DNA of 20,027 bases, from NCBI GenBank assembly GCA_036897625.1, contig JAYMTA010001440.1, forward strand, positions 1 through 20,027, written 5' to 3'. The notes below the pieces were generated by a model. The model was not told where the DNA came from, searched no databases, and saw only the letters and a program-made list of their open reading frames with translations. Position numbers and translations under genes: made by a program. How positions within the stretch are numbered: the first letter of the stretch is position 1; each line of letters opens with the position of its first letter. Positions 1 through 7,300 of this stretch are shown here, piece after piece. Source of the stretch: Pelargonium cotyledonis. Taxonomy: Eukaryota > Streptophyta > Magnoliopsida > Geraniales > Geraniaceae.

Positions 1-134
1 GGCGGTTCAGTCTGCCGGAGAATGCGAAGATGGACCAGATCAAGGCTTCGATGGAGAACGGTGTTCTCACCGTGACGGTGCCCAAGGCGGAGGTGAAGAA
101 ACCAGACGTGAAGGCCATTGATATTGCTGGCTGA
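1..134 (+). CDS. Class I cytosolic small heat-shock protein, 3' end (partial)
   Basis: This is the last 43 codons of a class I sHSP gene cut by the window edge; the first complete codon starts at base 3 and the stop is TGA at 132-134. The predicted residues are identical to the C-terminus of the complete sHSP at 10133-10621, with only synonymous base differences seen. The visible part holds the end of the alpha-crystallin domain, including the GVLTVTVPK motif, and the C-terminal extension with the I-x-I motif (IDI) that docks neighbouring dimers in sHSP oligomers. sHSPs are ATP-independent holdases that bind unfolding proteins in the cytosol during heat stress. Purely synonymous change suggests this copy is, or was until recently, functional; the 5' part lies outside the window. 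It is convergent with the Ubl gene that follows. Confidence 0.9.
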   Translation, partial: RFSLPENAKMDQIKASMENGVLTVTVPKAEVKKPDVKAIDIAG

Positions 135-735
135 AGAACCAAGGTCCTGTCCCTTTCCTCCCAATAGAATATGCCATGTTCAAGCTTTTTTATTGGTAGT
201 GTGAGCTGTTTTTGTGATATTACTGAGAATAAGCTATTGTGTATGGAATGTGTTTGTGAAAATGTCTCTTTAGCTATGTAAGGCCAAGTTTGTGTTGCTA
301 AAGTAATGAAGTAGATTTTAGTAATACGTCTTTTAGTTGTGTATGTTCTCTATCTTCCTTGTTTTTCAACTATGGGCTTGATGGAATAGTGTGAACTGTT
401 GAACCCCAAATCATATATATAGGACATAAACTTTGTGACATGGATTCCATGAATCATAGTACTTTGTGATTTAGGAAATATATAGAGGAAAATAAAGTTT
501 TGGGAAAAGTGTAGTTAATTCTTCAAGTAATTTGTACACTAATTTTTCTAATATATTTTATTTCATTCTTGTGAAAGCATGGAGTACTAACATAAAAACA
601 TAACAAAATGATGTGATAGAGATGAGCAAGGTACAAACCCTCAGCTAATTCTTTGAATTGTTCCTAACATAAACAATAACATATCCTAAATATTCATAGT
701 TCCGTTGTATTTTTCATTTTTAGATATAGATATGA
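135..735 (+). repeat. sHSP 3' UTR and spacer, copy 1 of a repeated block
   Basis: No gene is seen here. The first 200-300 bases are the 3' UTR of the sHSP and recur, diverged, after each sHSP or sHSP relic (about 2377, 4643, 7301, 10622 and 12330). Shared landmarks are a segment near 'gtatggaatgtgtttgt', a short stretch around 'aagtaatgaagt', and 'gattttagtaa'. The rest is AT-rich spacer running to the 3' end of the convergent Ubl gene. Confidence 0.65.
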
Positions 736-1431
736 TTAATACCAAGTAGAACCAGTGCTAGTAGAACTCATCTCAGTGTCAGTGTTCTTGCTCTTGCTAG
801 GGTCGGAACTAGTCTCCCCGTCTTTTGAACTTGTAGAGCTCGTCTCAGTGTCAGAGTTCTTGCTAGGTTCATAACTAGTATCCCTATCTTTCCAAATTGT
901 AGAACCTGTCTCAGTGTCAGTGTTCTTGCTAGCATCATCACCGCTCTCCCTAGCTTTCTTGGCGATCATAATTTTGATCCCATCACGAATATAGTACCTG
1001 TACAAAGGCTCATCATTCTTCATTTCATCGCCAACGTAATCCTTCAAAAACAGTCTCATTTCTTCAGCCTTAGCTTGAAGCTTGCCTTCTATCTTTTTCT
1101 TCAGGTCGAGCACTGTTTCATCTTCTTTCACCACAAGCTTATGCTCAACATTATTAAAAATCACTTTGATTTCATGAGTAACATCTTCATAAGGAGGCTT
1201 GACTGTGAGGCGGATTAGAAAATTATCTATATTGTAATCCCCGATTTTCTTGGAATTTTCCATTTTCTCGCCTTCTTTGAAAGACCAGAGAGTCTGTCTG
1301 GAAACTCGAACACCCAAGTCAGCTTCAATTTGTAGTTTCACTTCAAGAACGGTACAAGCAGAGGATGGCACTTTGATGAGAGGCGAACACGCTCCTCCCC
1401 TCACAAGTAACCTACATGAACTTAGAGCCAT
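736..1431 (-). CDS. UBL1: double ubiquitin-like domain protein, A type, with repeat tail
   Basis: An intronless 231-residue protein. Residues about 5-78 resemble ubiquitin: a first beta hairpin, a TVLEVK helix start, and a DYNI motif matching ubiquitin's DYNI. Residues about 84-157 form a second Ubl-like unit (ETVLDLKKKIEGKL, then LYRYYIRDG). Neither unit ends in Gly-Gly; domain 1 ends in VKPP. The protein is therefore unlikely to be conjugated like ubiquitin and may act as a binding adaptor (inference). The tail, residues about 168-231, is Ser/Thr- and acid-rich and contains a 22-residue repeat starting SKNTDTET or SKNSDTET, with S/T-x-x-E sites of the casein kinase 2 type. The start sits in a good plant context (AACC before ATGGCT). 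It is the longest Ubl protein here because of the tail repeats. The double-Ubl reading is solid; the biological role is unknown. Confidence 0.82.
   Translation of the reverse strand: MALSSCRLLVRGGACSPLIKVPSSACTVLEVKLQIEADLGVRVSRQTLWSFKEGEKMENSKKIGDYNIDNFLIRLTVKPPYEDVTHEIKVIFNNVEHKLVVKEDETVLDLKKKIEGKLQAKAEEMRLFLKDYVGDEMKNDEPLYRYYIRDGIKIMIAKKARESGDDASKNTDTETGSTIWKDRDTSYEPSKNSDTETSSTSSKDGETSSDPSKSKNTDTEMSSTSTGSTWY
754..935 (-). repeat. 66-bp coding minisatellite in the UBL1 tail
   Basis: Two 66-bp units and a partial third encode 22-residue repeats (SKN-S/T-DTET, then a run ending in P). The clearest DNA marker is the block around 'tctcagtgtcagtgttctt', present near 770, 843 and 908. UBL5 keeps one equivalent unit (SKNTDTEM) and UBL7 a degenerate one (SKSTDSNT), so the array expanded in UBL1. 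Confidence 0.75.
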
Positions 1432-1544
1432 GGTTAATATAATTCAGAGAGCGAAATTAAACAGGAAAATATATATTTGATTCAGCTCAAATGTTATAAA
1501 TGCTTTTAAGTACCACTGTGCAGAATACAATTAAAGCCTGTAGG

Positions 1545-1660
1545 TATATAAATAATTTTATCATTCATGCTAAATGGGAGTTTTGGTTTGCAATGCATTG
1601 CATGAGTTGTGATAATCACTCTATGCATTTTGCAGCAAGGGTGCAAAGGCTTCATATTCA
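1545..1660 (-). promoter_or_regulatory. Conserved core promoter of UBL1
   Basis: A TATA-like element (TATTTATATA on the - strand, 1545-1554) lies about 113 bp before the ATG. Beyond it is a block conserved before every Ubl copy: a run around 'attgcatgagttgtgataatcactct' broken into 'ttgcattgcatga', 'tgataatcactct' and 'tgcatttt'. It contains RY-like CATGCA/TGCATG words. Position and repeated conservation support a promoter; transcription start and binding factors are not known. Confidence 0.55.
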
Positions 1661-1813
1661 AGTGGTCTTTTGTCATGTGCATGCATATTTGATGGTGTCC
1701 CGCCACGAGCCCACAAAATTGCTGACCATCCTGTCAGAACTTTCTGTCAATTAGCCATTTTTTTTAACGATAAAGGCTTTCAGTCAATAATTCCGTTAAA
1801 ACATTACATTTAG

Positions 1814-2034
1814 TACTTTATCCGTTCCAAAATAAGTGTATAAGCGTCTTGTTTCCTTTTCAAGAAGTTAGTCATACATAAATTACTAATAGTTCATAAT
1901 AAATTAGTTAGTATCATTTAAGTTTGTTACAACACATGTGCACGATGATAAAATAGTAAATGTACAACACAAATTAGCTTCTACTTGTTTCTCAAAAAAG
2001 ATAGAATGACACTAATTTTGGGATGTAGGGAGTA
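1814..2034. mobile_element. Stowaway-like MITE (Tc1/mariner type), about 217 bp
   Basis: The left end reads TA, then CTTTATCCGTTCCAAAATAA (from 1816). The reverse complement of the right end reads TA, then CTCCCTACATCCCAAAATTA (from 2032 downwards). These are imperfect terminal inverted repeats (about 17 of 24 positions agree) of the typical plant Stowaway kind (CTCCCTCCGTCCCAAAATA). A TA dinucleotide at 1814-1815 and 2033-2034 is the expected target duplication. There is no coding capacity. The flanking sequence on the right (around 'attttgaagtg') is also found after UBL7 at about 12302 without the element, which supports an insertion into the array unit. Confidence 0.8.
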
Positions 2035-2242
2035 CATAGTTTTGAAGTGGAGCACATATAATGACCCTATATTTAGTACACTGTCAAATTTAACCTCGAA
2101 ACAAGGGGCCCTTTTATGCACAATTTTAAGATGGAGTTATGCACTAATTGTGCCTTTTAAGTTTATTCACATCAGACAATGTAATCTGTCTAAAATGTTG
2201 TACAGCTAGAGTGAAAACTCGTGGGATGCATGAGTAAGTAAT

Positions 2243-2376
2243 GCGCGTGGAGTGAAGCAGTGGCAAATTCCCCAGAAGGTTGAGTTTACTGGAGAAGGCG
2301 AAGATGGACCAGACCAAGGCTTCCATGGAGAACGGTGAAGAAACCTGACGCGAAAGCCGTTGTTATTGCTGGCTAA
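2243..2376 (+). pseudogene. sHSP pseudogene fragment (3' end), relic 1
   Basis: The segment matches the last quarter of the sHSP coding sequence (from the region encoding [10 protein letters not shown] to the stop). It has many substitutions and lacks 32 bases of the sequence encoding [11 protein letters not shown]. The missing stretch lies between two GGTG words and the result is frameshifted. Upstream sHSP sequence is absent. Downstream the sHSP 3' UTR continues. It is the longest of the three relics that share this deletion and cannot encode an alpha-crystallin domain. Confidence 0.85.
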
Positions 2377-2882
2377 AGAACCAAGGTCATGTCCCTTTCT
2401 TACCTGTGAAATTATGATGTCGAAGCTTTATAATTAGCAGTGTGAGTTGCATATGCAACTGTGTAGTATTGGGTGTGAATTGTGTGATATAACTGAGCAT
2501 TAGCGTTAATGTATGGAATGTGTTTGTTAAAATGTCTTAATGTCTTTTACTCTGAGTTTTATGTATTGCACAGTTTTGTGCTGCTCAAGTAATGAAGTTG
2601 ATTTTAGTAAGAAGTCTTTTTCTGCCGTTTGTTAAATTTTGAAACCCATGAATAAACGGGACAGAAACTATATGCGAGCTTTGAAGTCCTTGAATCAGAC
2701 AACTTTGAAATAGAGTAGAGCCCAAATTAAGGATAGAAGGTCACTAAGGATTCATATCACAAAATGATTTTCAGATCGATTATCGAGTGAATGCAAACTG
2801 AAACACACGAATAATAACATAAAAATATCATAACATTAACCGATAGTGATAAATAAGAAACAAGCCGAGACAGAACCCTCTG
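2377..2882 (+). repeat. sHSP 3' UTR and spacer, copy 2
   Basis: No gene. Sequence matches the sHSP 3' UTR (around 'taatgaagttgattttagta', 2587-2608) and then a spacer shared with the unit at 4643-5210 ('gcccaaattaaggat', 'attaaccgatagtgataaat'). It ends abruptly in the Ubl stub: the expected 3' flank and most of the Ubl coding region are missing. Confidence 0.6.
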
Positions 2883-3005
2883 CTAATCCAATCCAGCTTC
2901 GATGTGTTGTTTCACTTCAAGAATGGTACACTCAGAGGATGGCACTATGATGAGAGGTGTGATCCCTCCTCCCCTAATGTGTAAACGATAGGGTTTGTTA
3001 GCCAT
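2883..3005 (-). pseudogene. UBL2: truncated Ubl gene stub, B type (40 codons)
   Basis: ATG at 3003-3005 opens a 40-codon frame beginning MANKPYRLHIRGGGITPL and ending QHIEAGLD before TAG (2883-2885). It matches the first half of Ubl domain 1 of UBL4, UBL6 and UBL7, then jumps into the 3' flank shared by UBL4 ('accctctgctaatcc'). About 80% of the gene is therefore deleted, with a clean join. The upstream promoter block is retained, so a short transcript is possible. A 40-residue fragment cannot fold as a full Ubl domain, so it is best called a pseudogene, though the frame up to the join is undamaged. Confidence 0.75.
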
Positions 3006-3255
3006 GATTGATGCGATTAAGATTGTGAAATGAAACAGGAAATTGTATATGATTCAGCTTAAATGTTATCTATTTCTTTTGAGTACCACTGTGCAGAAAA
3101 CAATTGAAGCTTGTAGTTATATGAATAATTGTATCATGCATATTAAGTGTATAGGTTCTGGTAATGCATTGCATGATTTCTGATAATCACTCTGTGCATT
3201 TTGAAGAAAGGGCATGAAAGGCTTCATGGGTAGGTGATCTTTTGTCATGCATATT
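3006..3255 (-). promoter_or_regulatory. Retained Ubl promoter block upstream of the UBL2 stub
   Basis: This carries the leader and promoter block found before the other Ubl genes, including the 'gtaccactgtgcag' word, a degenerate TATA-like stretch ('ttatatgaata', about 3117-3127), and the 'gcattgcatgatttctgat' and 'aatcactct' boxes. Activity is unknown because its gene is reduced to 40 codons. Confidence 0.4.
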
Positions 3256-3660
3256 ATGATGGGGTGTTCATGATTAGGTGGTTCTGAATTTTTGGACCAG
3301 AACGGACCGGATCAAATTGGTTCGGTACAGGTTCTGTCCGGTCCTTTGAAAAACCTTTGGTTCAGGTTTGGTCCAAGTACGGTTCGGAGAGAATGATTTT
3401 TTTTTTTATTGTACAAAACTAATTATAAAAATTATTTTAATGCTCTATATCAAAATTTGTATCTTATTTGTGATTTATTTCACTTCAATTTCACATATTT
3501 TATTTCATTTTCAAAAATTCTGCTTAAGATGCATTCATTTTTTCATTTTCCTGACAAACTTTCAGTCCAATAGGTTCGGTCATGCTCCGGTCCTTTTTTT
3601 TCTTATATTTGGCCCGGTGCTCTCGTTTGAATGGATTTGTATACGCCGTAAAGTTTTATA
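3256..3660. repeat. GGTTCGG-rich dispersed repeat, truncated copy
   Basis: The stretch starts with 'ggggtgttcatgattagg', almost the same as the left end of the element at 8662-9095. It contains scattered ggttcgg, ggtccg and ggaccgg words, a T-rich middle and a second ggttcggtc/ccggtcc patch. Words of this type are common at the ends of non-autonomous plant transposons. The right end is lost and the repeat abuts the shortened tail of UBL3. No convincing coding sequence is seen. Confidence 0.55.
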
Positions 3661-3667
3661 TCTGTAT

Positions 3668-4149
3668 AAGCTTTCTTGGTGATCTTAGCAAGAATTTTGA
3701 TCATGAATATAGTACCGGTACAAAGGCTCATTATTCTTCATTTCATCGACGTAATCCTTCACAAACAGTCTCATTTCTTCAGCCTTAGCTTCAAGCTTGC
3801 CTTCTATCTTTTTCTTCAGGTCGAGCACTGTTTCAGTTTTGTTCACCACAAGCTTATGCTCAACATTATTAGTAGAAAACACTTCGATTTCATGAGTAAC
3901 ATCTTCATAAGGAGGCTGGACTGTGAGGTGGATGAGAAAATTACCTATATTGTAATCCCCAATTTTCTTGGAATCTTCCATCTTCTAGCCTTCTTCAAAA
4001 GACCAAAGAGTCTGGCTGGAAACTCGAACACCCAATTCAGCTTCAATACATTGTTTCACTTCAAGAACGGTACAAGCAGAGGATTGCACTTTGATGAGAG
4101 GCGTATACGCTCCTCCCCTTACAAGTAACCTGCATGAATGTTGAGCCAT
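3668..4149 (-). pseudogene. UBL3: double-Ubl pseudogene, A type
   Basis: ATG at 4147-4149 starts MAQHSCRLLVRGGAYTPL, close to UBL1. After LWSFEEG an in-frame TAG (plus strand 3982-3984) replaces the GAG of its relatives. The frame reopens at once (KMEDSKKIGDYNI) and covers the rest of domain 1 and all of domain 2 up to YRYYIHD. There a 5-bp deletion relative to UBL5 shifts the frame. The Ser/Thr tail is missing because the homology stops at the neighbouring repeat. Two independent lesions plus the lost tail make this a pseudogene. The small number of other changes suggests it died recently. Confidence 0.85.
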
Positions 4150-4269
4150 GGTAGATAGGATCCAGATAGTGAAATTAAACAGGAAAATATATGTATGATT
4201 CAACTCAAATGTTATGAACTGCTTTCAAGTACCATAGTGCAGAAAACAATTGAAGCCTTTATGTTTATA

Positions 4270-4486
4270 AATAACTGTATCATTCATGTTACTTGGGAGT
4301 TTTGGGTTGCATTGCATGAGTAATTATAATCACTCTCTATGCATTTTGAAGCAAGGTTGTGAAGGCTTCATGGCCAATAACTGTATCATTCATGTTACTT
4401 GGGAGTTTTGGGTTGCATTGCATTGCATGAGTAATGATAATCACTCTCTATGCATTTTGAAGCAAGGTTGTGAAGGCTTCATGGCC
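4270..4486. repeat. Tandem duplication of the UBL3 promoter block (106 and 111 bp)
   Basis: The block beginning 'aataactgtatcattcatgt' and ending 'gtgaaggcttcatggcc' is present twice in direct tandem, at 4270-4375 and 4376-4486. The second copy has one extra 'ttgca' in the 'attgcattgcatgag' stretch. The two are almost identical, so the duplication is young. It lies upstream of the UBL3 pseudogene. Confidence 0.85.
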
Positions 4487-4573
4487 AAGTGATCTTCTTG
4501 TCATGTGCGTGCATATTTGATGGCATTTCCTGCCACGAGCCCACAAAATTTCTGACCATTCTGACCTTAATTT

Positions 4574-4642
4574 ACCAGATCAAGGCTTCCATGGAGAACG
4601 GTGAAGAAACCAGACGTGAAAGCCATTGATATTGCTGGCTAA
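4574..4642 (+). pseudogene. sHSP pseudogene fragment, relic 2
   Basis: This is a short piece of the sHSP 3' coding end (from the [11 protein letters not shown] region to the TAA stop at 4640-4642), with the same 32-bp deletion as relic 1 at the GGTG junction (4600-4603). It is fused on its left directly to the promoter side of UBL3 ('ccattctgacctt'), a junction also seen at relic 3. The sHSP 3' UTR follows. Confidence 0.85.
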
Positions 4643-5306
4643 AGAACCAAGGTCATGTTCCTCTCTTACCTGCGAAATAATGATGTTGAAGCTTTATTAT
4701 TAGTAGTATTGGGTGTGAATTGTGCGATATAACTGAGCATTAGCAAGCACTTGTGTATGGAATATGTTTGTTAAAATGTGTCCTCTTCTGTGAATGATAT
4801 GTATTGCACAGTTGTGTGTTGCTTAAGTAATGAAGTTGATTTTAGTAAGAAGTCTTTTTGCTTGCTGTTGCTGTTGGTGTGTTAAACACCGAAACCCCAA
4901 GAATAAATGAGACAGAAACTGTATGTGAGCTTGAAGTCAATGAATCAAAATACTTTGAAATAGAATCTTTGAGATAAATGGAAGACCTTAAAAACTTAAA
5001 TCAGTTGGATAGATAATGTAATGAACTAGGAGAGTAGAGCCCAAATTAAGGATCGAAGGTCTCTTAGGGTTCATGTCAAAAAATGATTCTCAGATCGGTT
5101 ATTGAGTGAATGTAAGCTGAAATACACGAATTAGAACATAAAAATATCATAGCATTAACCGATAGTGATAAATAAGAGACAACCCGAGACAGAACCCTAT
5201 GCTAATCCTTCATATTCTAGACATAGTAGACATTTCAAGTATTTCCTAATAGAAACTAAAACATATCCTAAATCTTCATAGTTCCGCCTGTTCCCCTTAT
5301 TTAAAT
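4643..5306 (+). repeat. sHSP 3' UTR and spacer, copy 3
   Basis: No gene. It holds the sHSP 3' UTR relic, then a spacer shared with copies 2 and 4, including 'ataaatggaagaccttaaaa', 'gcccaaattaaggatcgaag' and 'accctatgctaatccttcat'. It runs into the GATA microsatellite behind UBL4. Confidence 0.6.
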
Positions 5307-5358
5307 ATAGATAGATAGATCGATAGGTAGATAGATAGATAGATAGATAGATAGAGAT
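5307..5358. repeat. GATA/TATC microsatellite downstream of UBL4
   Basis: A run of about 12 gata units with a few interruptions (cgata, ggta) lies 17 bases beyond the UBL4 stop, in its presumed 3' UTR. Equivalent shorter tracts follow UBL6 (about 7814-7855) and UBL7 (about 11392-11410), with a degenerate one after UBL5 (about 6276-6297). The tract is thus part of the ancestral Ubl unit. Confidence 0.85.
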
Positions 5359-5374
5359 ATTCAAACTGATCTGG

Positions 5375-5905
5375 TTAATGCGAAGTAGAAGGAGAACCCA
5401 TCCCAGAGTCGGTCTTCCCAGCTTCCTTGATCTTAGCAGTAACTTTGGTCCCGTCACGAACATAGTACTTGAACAAGGGATCATCATTCCTCATTTCTTT
5501 ACCGTAATCCTCCACAATCAGTCTCATTTCTTCAGCCTTAGCTCCAACCTTGCGCTCCAACTTTTTCTTCAGCTCAAGCACCGTCTCAGTTTCTTTCACC
5601 ACAAACTTATGCTCAACATTGTCAGTAGAAATCACTGTGATTTTACGAGTAGCATCTTCAGGAGGAGGCTGGACTTCGAGGCGGATCTCATATTTGCAGA
5701 CACTGTAATCACCAATTTTCTTGGAATCCTCCATCTTCTTGTGTTCTTCGAGAGACCAGAGAGTCTGTCTGTCGACTTGAACGCCCAATCGAGCTTCAAT
5801 TTCTTTTTTCACTTCAAAAATGGTACACTCAGTGGATGAAACTAAGATGATAGGCACGATCACTCCTCCCCTTATGTGTAAACGATACGGTACTTCAGGA
5901 GCCAT
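5375..5905 (-). CDS. UBL4: double ubiquitin-like domain protein, B type
   Basis: An intronless, intact 176-residue frame starting MAPEVPYRLHIRGG. Domain 1 (about residues 6-80) has the ubiquitin-like VKKEIEARLGV helix, the RQTLWSLEEHKKMEDSKKIG loop and the DYSV strand. Domain 2 (about 84-160) has ETVLELKKKLE and LFKYYVRDGTKV. There is no Gly-Gly end; the tail is short (GMGSPSTSH) and lacks the A-type repeats. UBL6 is its closest relative: it shares the tail and the EHKKMED loop. It lies head to tail with UBL5 about 430 bp upstream, and its own promoter block is between them. A role as a non-conjugated Ubl adaptor is inference only. Confidence 0.82.
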   Translation of the reverse strand: MAPEVPYRLHIRGGVIVPIILVSSTECTIFEVKKEIEARLGVQVDRQTLWSLEEHKKMEDSKKIGDYSVCKYEIRLEVQPPPEDATRKITVISTDNVEHKFVVKETETVLELKKKLERKVGAKAEEMRLIVEDYGKEMRNDDPLFKYYVRDGTKVTAKIKEAGKTDSGMGSPSTSH

Positions 5906-6019
5906 GGTTGATGTGATTCAGATTGTGATATGAAACTGGAAAATTTGTATGTGATTTAGCTTAAATGTTATCAACTGCTTTTAAGTAGCACTGTGGAGAA
6001 AACAATTGAAGCCTGTAGG

Positions 6020-6110
6020 TATATAAATAATTGTATCATGCATATTTTAAGTGTAGGTTCTGGTGATGCATTGCATGATTTCTGATAATCACTCTCTGTG
6101 CATTGTGCAA
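6020..6110 (-). promoter_or_regulatory. Conserved core promoter of UBL4
   Basis: TATTTATATA on the - strand (6020-6029) lies about 115 bp before the ATG, followed upstream by the conserved boxes 'tgcattgcatgatttctgat' and 'aatcactctctgtgcatt'. It has the same spacing and order as the block before UBL1. Confidence 0.5.
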
Positions 6111-6330
6111 TTTCTCCTAGATATTTTTATTATGGAGTGAATGCAAGCTCAAACCTCAATCACATGAATAACATGAATATAGTTTCACATAGTTCCTGCA
6201 TATAGTTCCTGATAGAAACTATAACTTATCCTAAATATTCATAGCTCCATTATTTTCATCATTCTCTTATTTAAATATAGATTGATGGACAGGTAGATAA
6301 GTGGAATTATTTTAACTGATACGATTAATA

Positions 6331-6895
6331 CTAATTAGAACTCGAACGCCAAAAACTCGCAGAACTCATCTCAGTGTCAGTGTTCTTGCTAGCATCATCA
6401 CTACCTTCCCTAGCTTTTTTGGTGATCGTAGCAAGAATTTTGATCCCATCACGAATATAGTACCTGTACAAAGGCTCATTATTCTTCATTTCATCGACAT
6501 AATCCTTCAAAAACAGTTTCATTTCTTCAGCCTTAGCTTCAAGCTTGCCTTCTACCTGTTTCTTCAGCTCGAGCACCGCTTCAGTTTCATTCACCACAAG
6601 CTTATGCTCAACATTGTTAGAAAACACTTTGATCTCATGACTAACATCTTCATAAGGAGGCTGGACTATGGGGCGAATTAGATAATTGTATATATTGTAT
6701 TCCCCAATTTTCTTGGAATTTTCCATCTTCTCGCCTTCTTCAAAAGAGCAAAGAGTCTGTCTGGAAACTCGAACACCCAAATTCAGCTTCGATACATAGT
6801 TTCACTTCATGAACAAGACAAACAGAGGATTGTACTTTGATTAGAAGCGTAAACGCCCCTCCCCTTACCAGTAGCCTACATAGATGTTGAGCCAT
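6331..6895 (-). pseudogene. UBL5: double-Ubl gene, A type, with one frameshift
   Basis: The ATG at 6893-6895 starts MAQHLCRLLVRGG. The frame is A-type to about residue 38 (CIEAEF). An extra T in the T-run at 6780-6783 (GAATTTGGG against GAATTGGG in UBL3) shifts it, and the second frame continues without a stop through GVRVSRQTLCSF, both Ubl domains and the tail ending SSASFWRSSSN (TAG at 6331-6333). The Trp in LWSF is Cys here. Total length is one base more than a multiple of three. A single homopolymer change may be a recent mutation or a sequence error, so the gene may be intact in the organism. Confidence 0.75.
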
Positions 6896-7228
6896 GTTTG
6901 ATAATTGATAGGATTCAGATAGTGAAATTAAACAGGAATATATATATATATATATAATTCAGCTCAAATGTTATGAACTGCTTTTAAGTACCACTATGCA
7001 GAATACAGTTGGAGCCTGTAGTTATATCAATAATTGTTATCATTCATGTTAAATGGGAGTTTTGGTATGGAAATTGCATTGCATGAGTTATGATTATCAC
7101 TCTCTATGCATTTTGAACCAAGGCCGTGAAGGCTTCATGGCCAAGTGATCTTTTGTAATGTGCATGCATATTTGATGGCGTTTCCTGCCACGAGCCCACA
7201 AAATTTCTGACCATTCTGACCTTGATGT
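6896..7228 (-). promoter_or_regulatory. UBL5 leader and promoter region
   Basis: No gene. It contains a (TA)n run at about 6939-6957 in the presumed 5' leader, the 'gtaccactatgcagaatac' word, a degenerate TATA stretch ('ttatatcaata', about 7022-7032), the 'attgcattgcatgagttatg' and 'atcactctctatgcatttt' boxes, and the distal 'ccacgagcccacaaaattt' word also present before UBL1 and UBL3. It joins sHSP relic 3 directly. Confidence 0.45.
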
Positions 7229-7300
7229 CCCAGATCAAGGCTTCCAATGAGAACGATGAAGAAACCAGACGTGAAAGCCATTGATATTGATGGCAAGAAC
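7229..7300 (+). pseudogene. sHSP pseudogene fragment, relic 3
   Basis: This is the same 3' coding end as relic 2, with the same deletion (junction near 7255-7258, GGTG now GATG) and the same left-hand fusion to the Ubl promoter. Additional decay includes loss of the stop codon ('gatggcaagaacc' where relic 2 has 'gctggctaaagaacc'). It is non-functional. Confidence 0.85.

Noticed and set aside
736..1431. Polyubiquitin gene
   Set aside because: The repeats are only distantly like ubiquitin, lack Gly-Gly, and the two units differ from each other.
3256..3660. Protein-coding gene in the + strand frame of about 104 codons at 3368-3682
   Set aside because: The frame runs through T-rich repeat DNA and gives a Phe/Ile-rich product of the sort expected by chance; it overlaps the dispersed repeat.
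4270..4486. CRISPR-like array or other spaced repeats
   Set aside because: It is a simple two-copy tandem duplication in a plant nuclear promoter; there are no regular spacers and no cas genes.
6331..6780. UBL5 starting at position 6780
   Set aside because: That start is TTG and would remove half of Ubl domain 1. Homology continues upstream in another frame to an ATG at 6895, so a frameshift explains it better.
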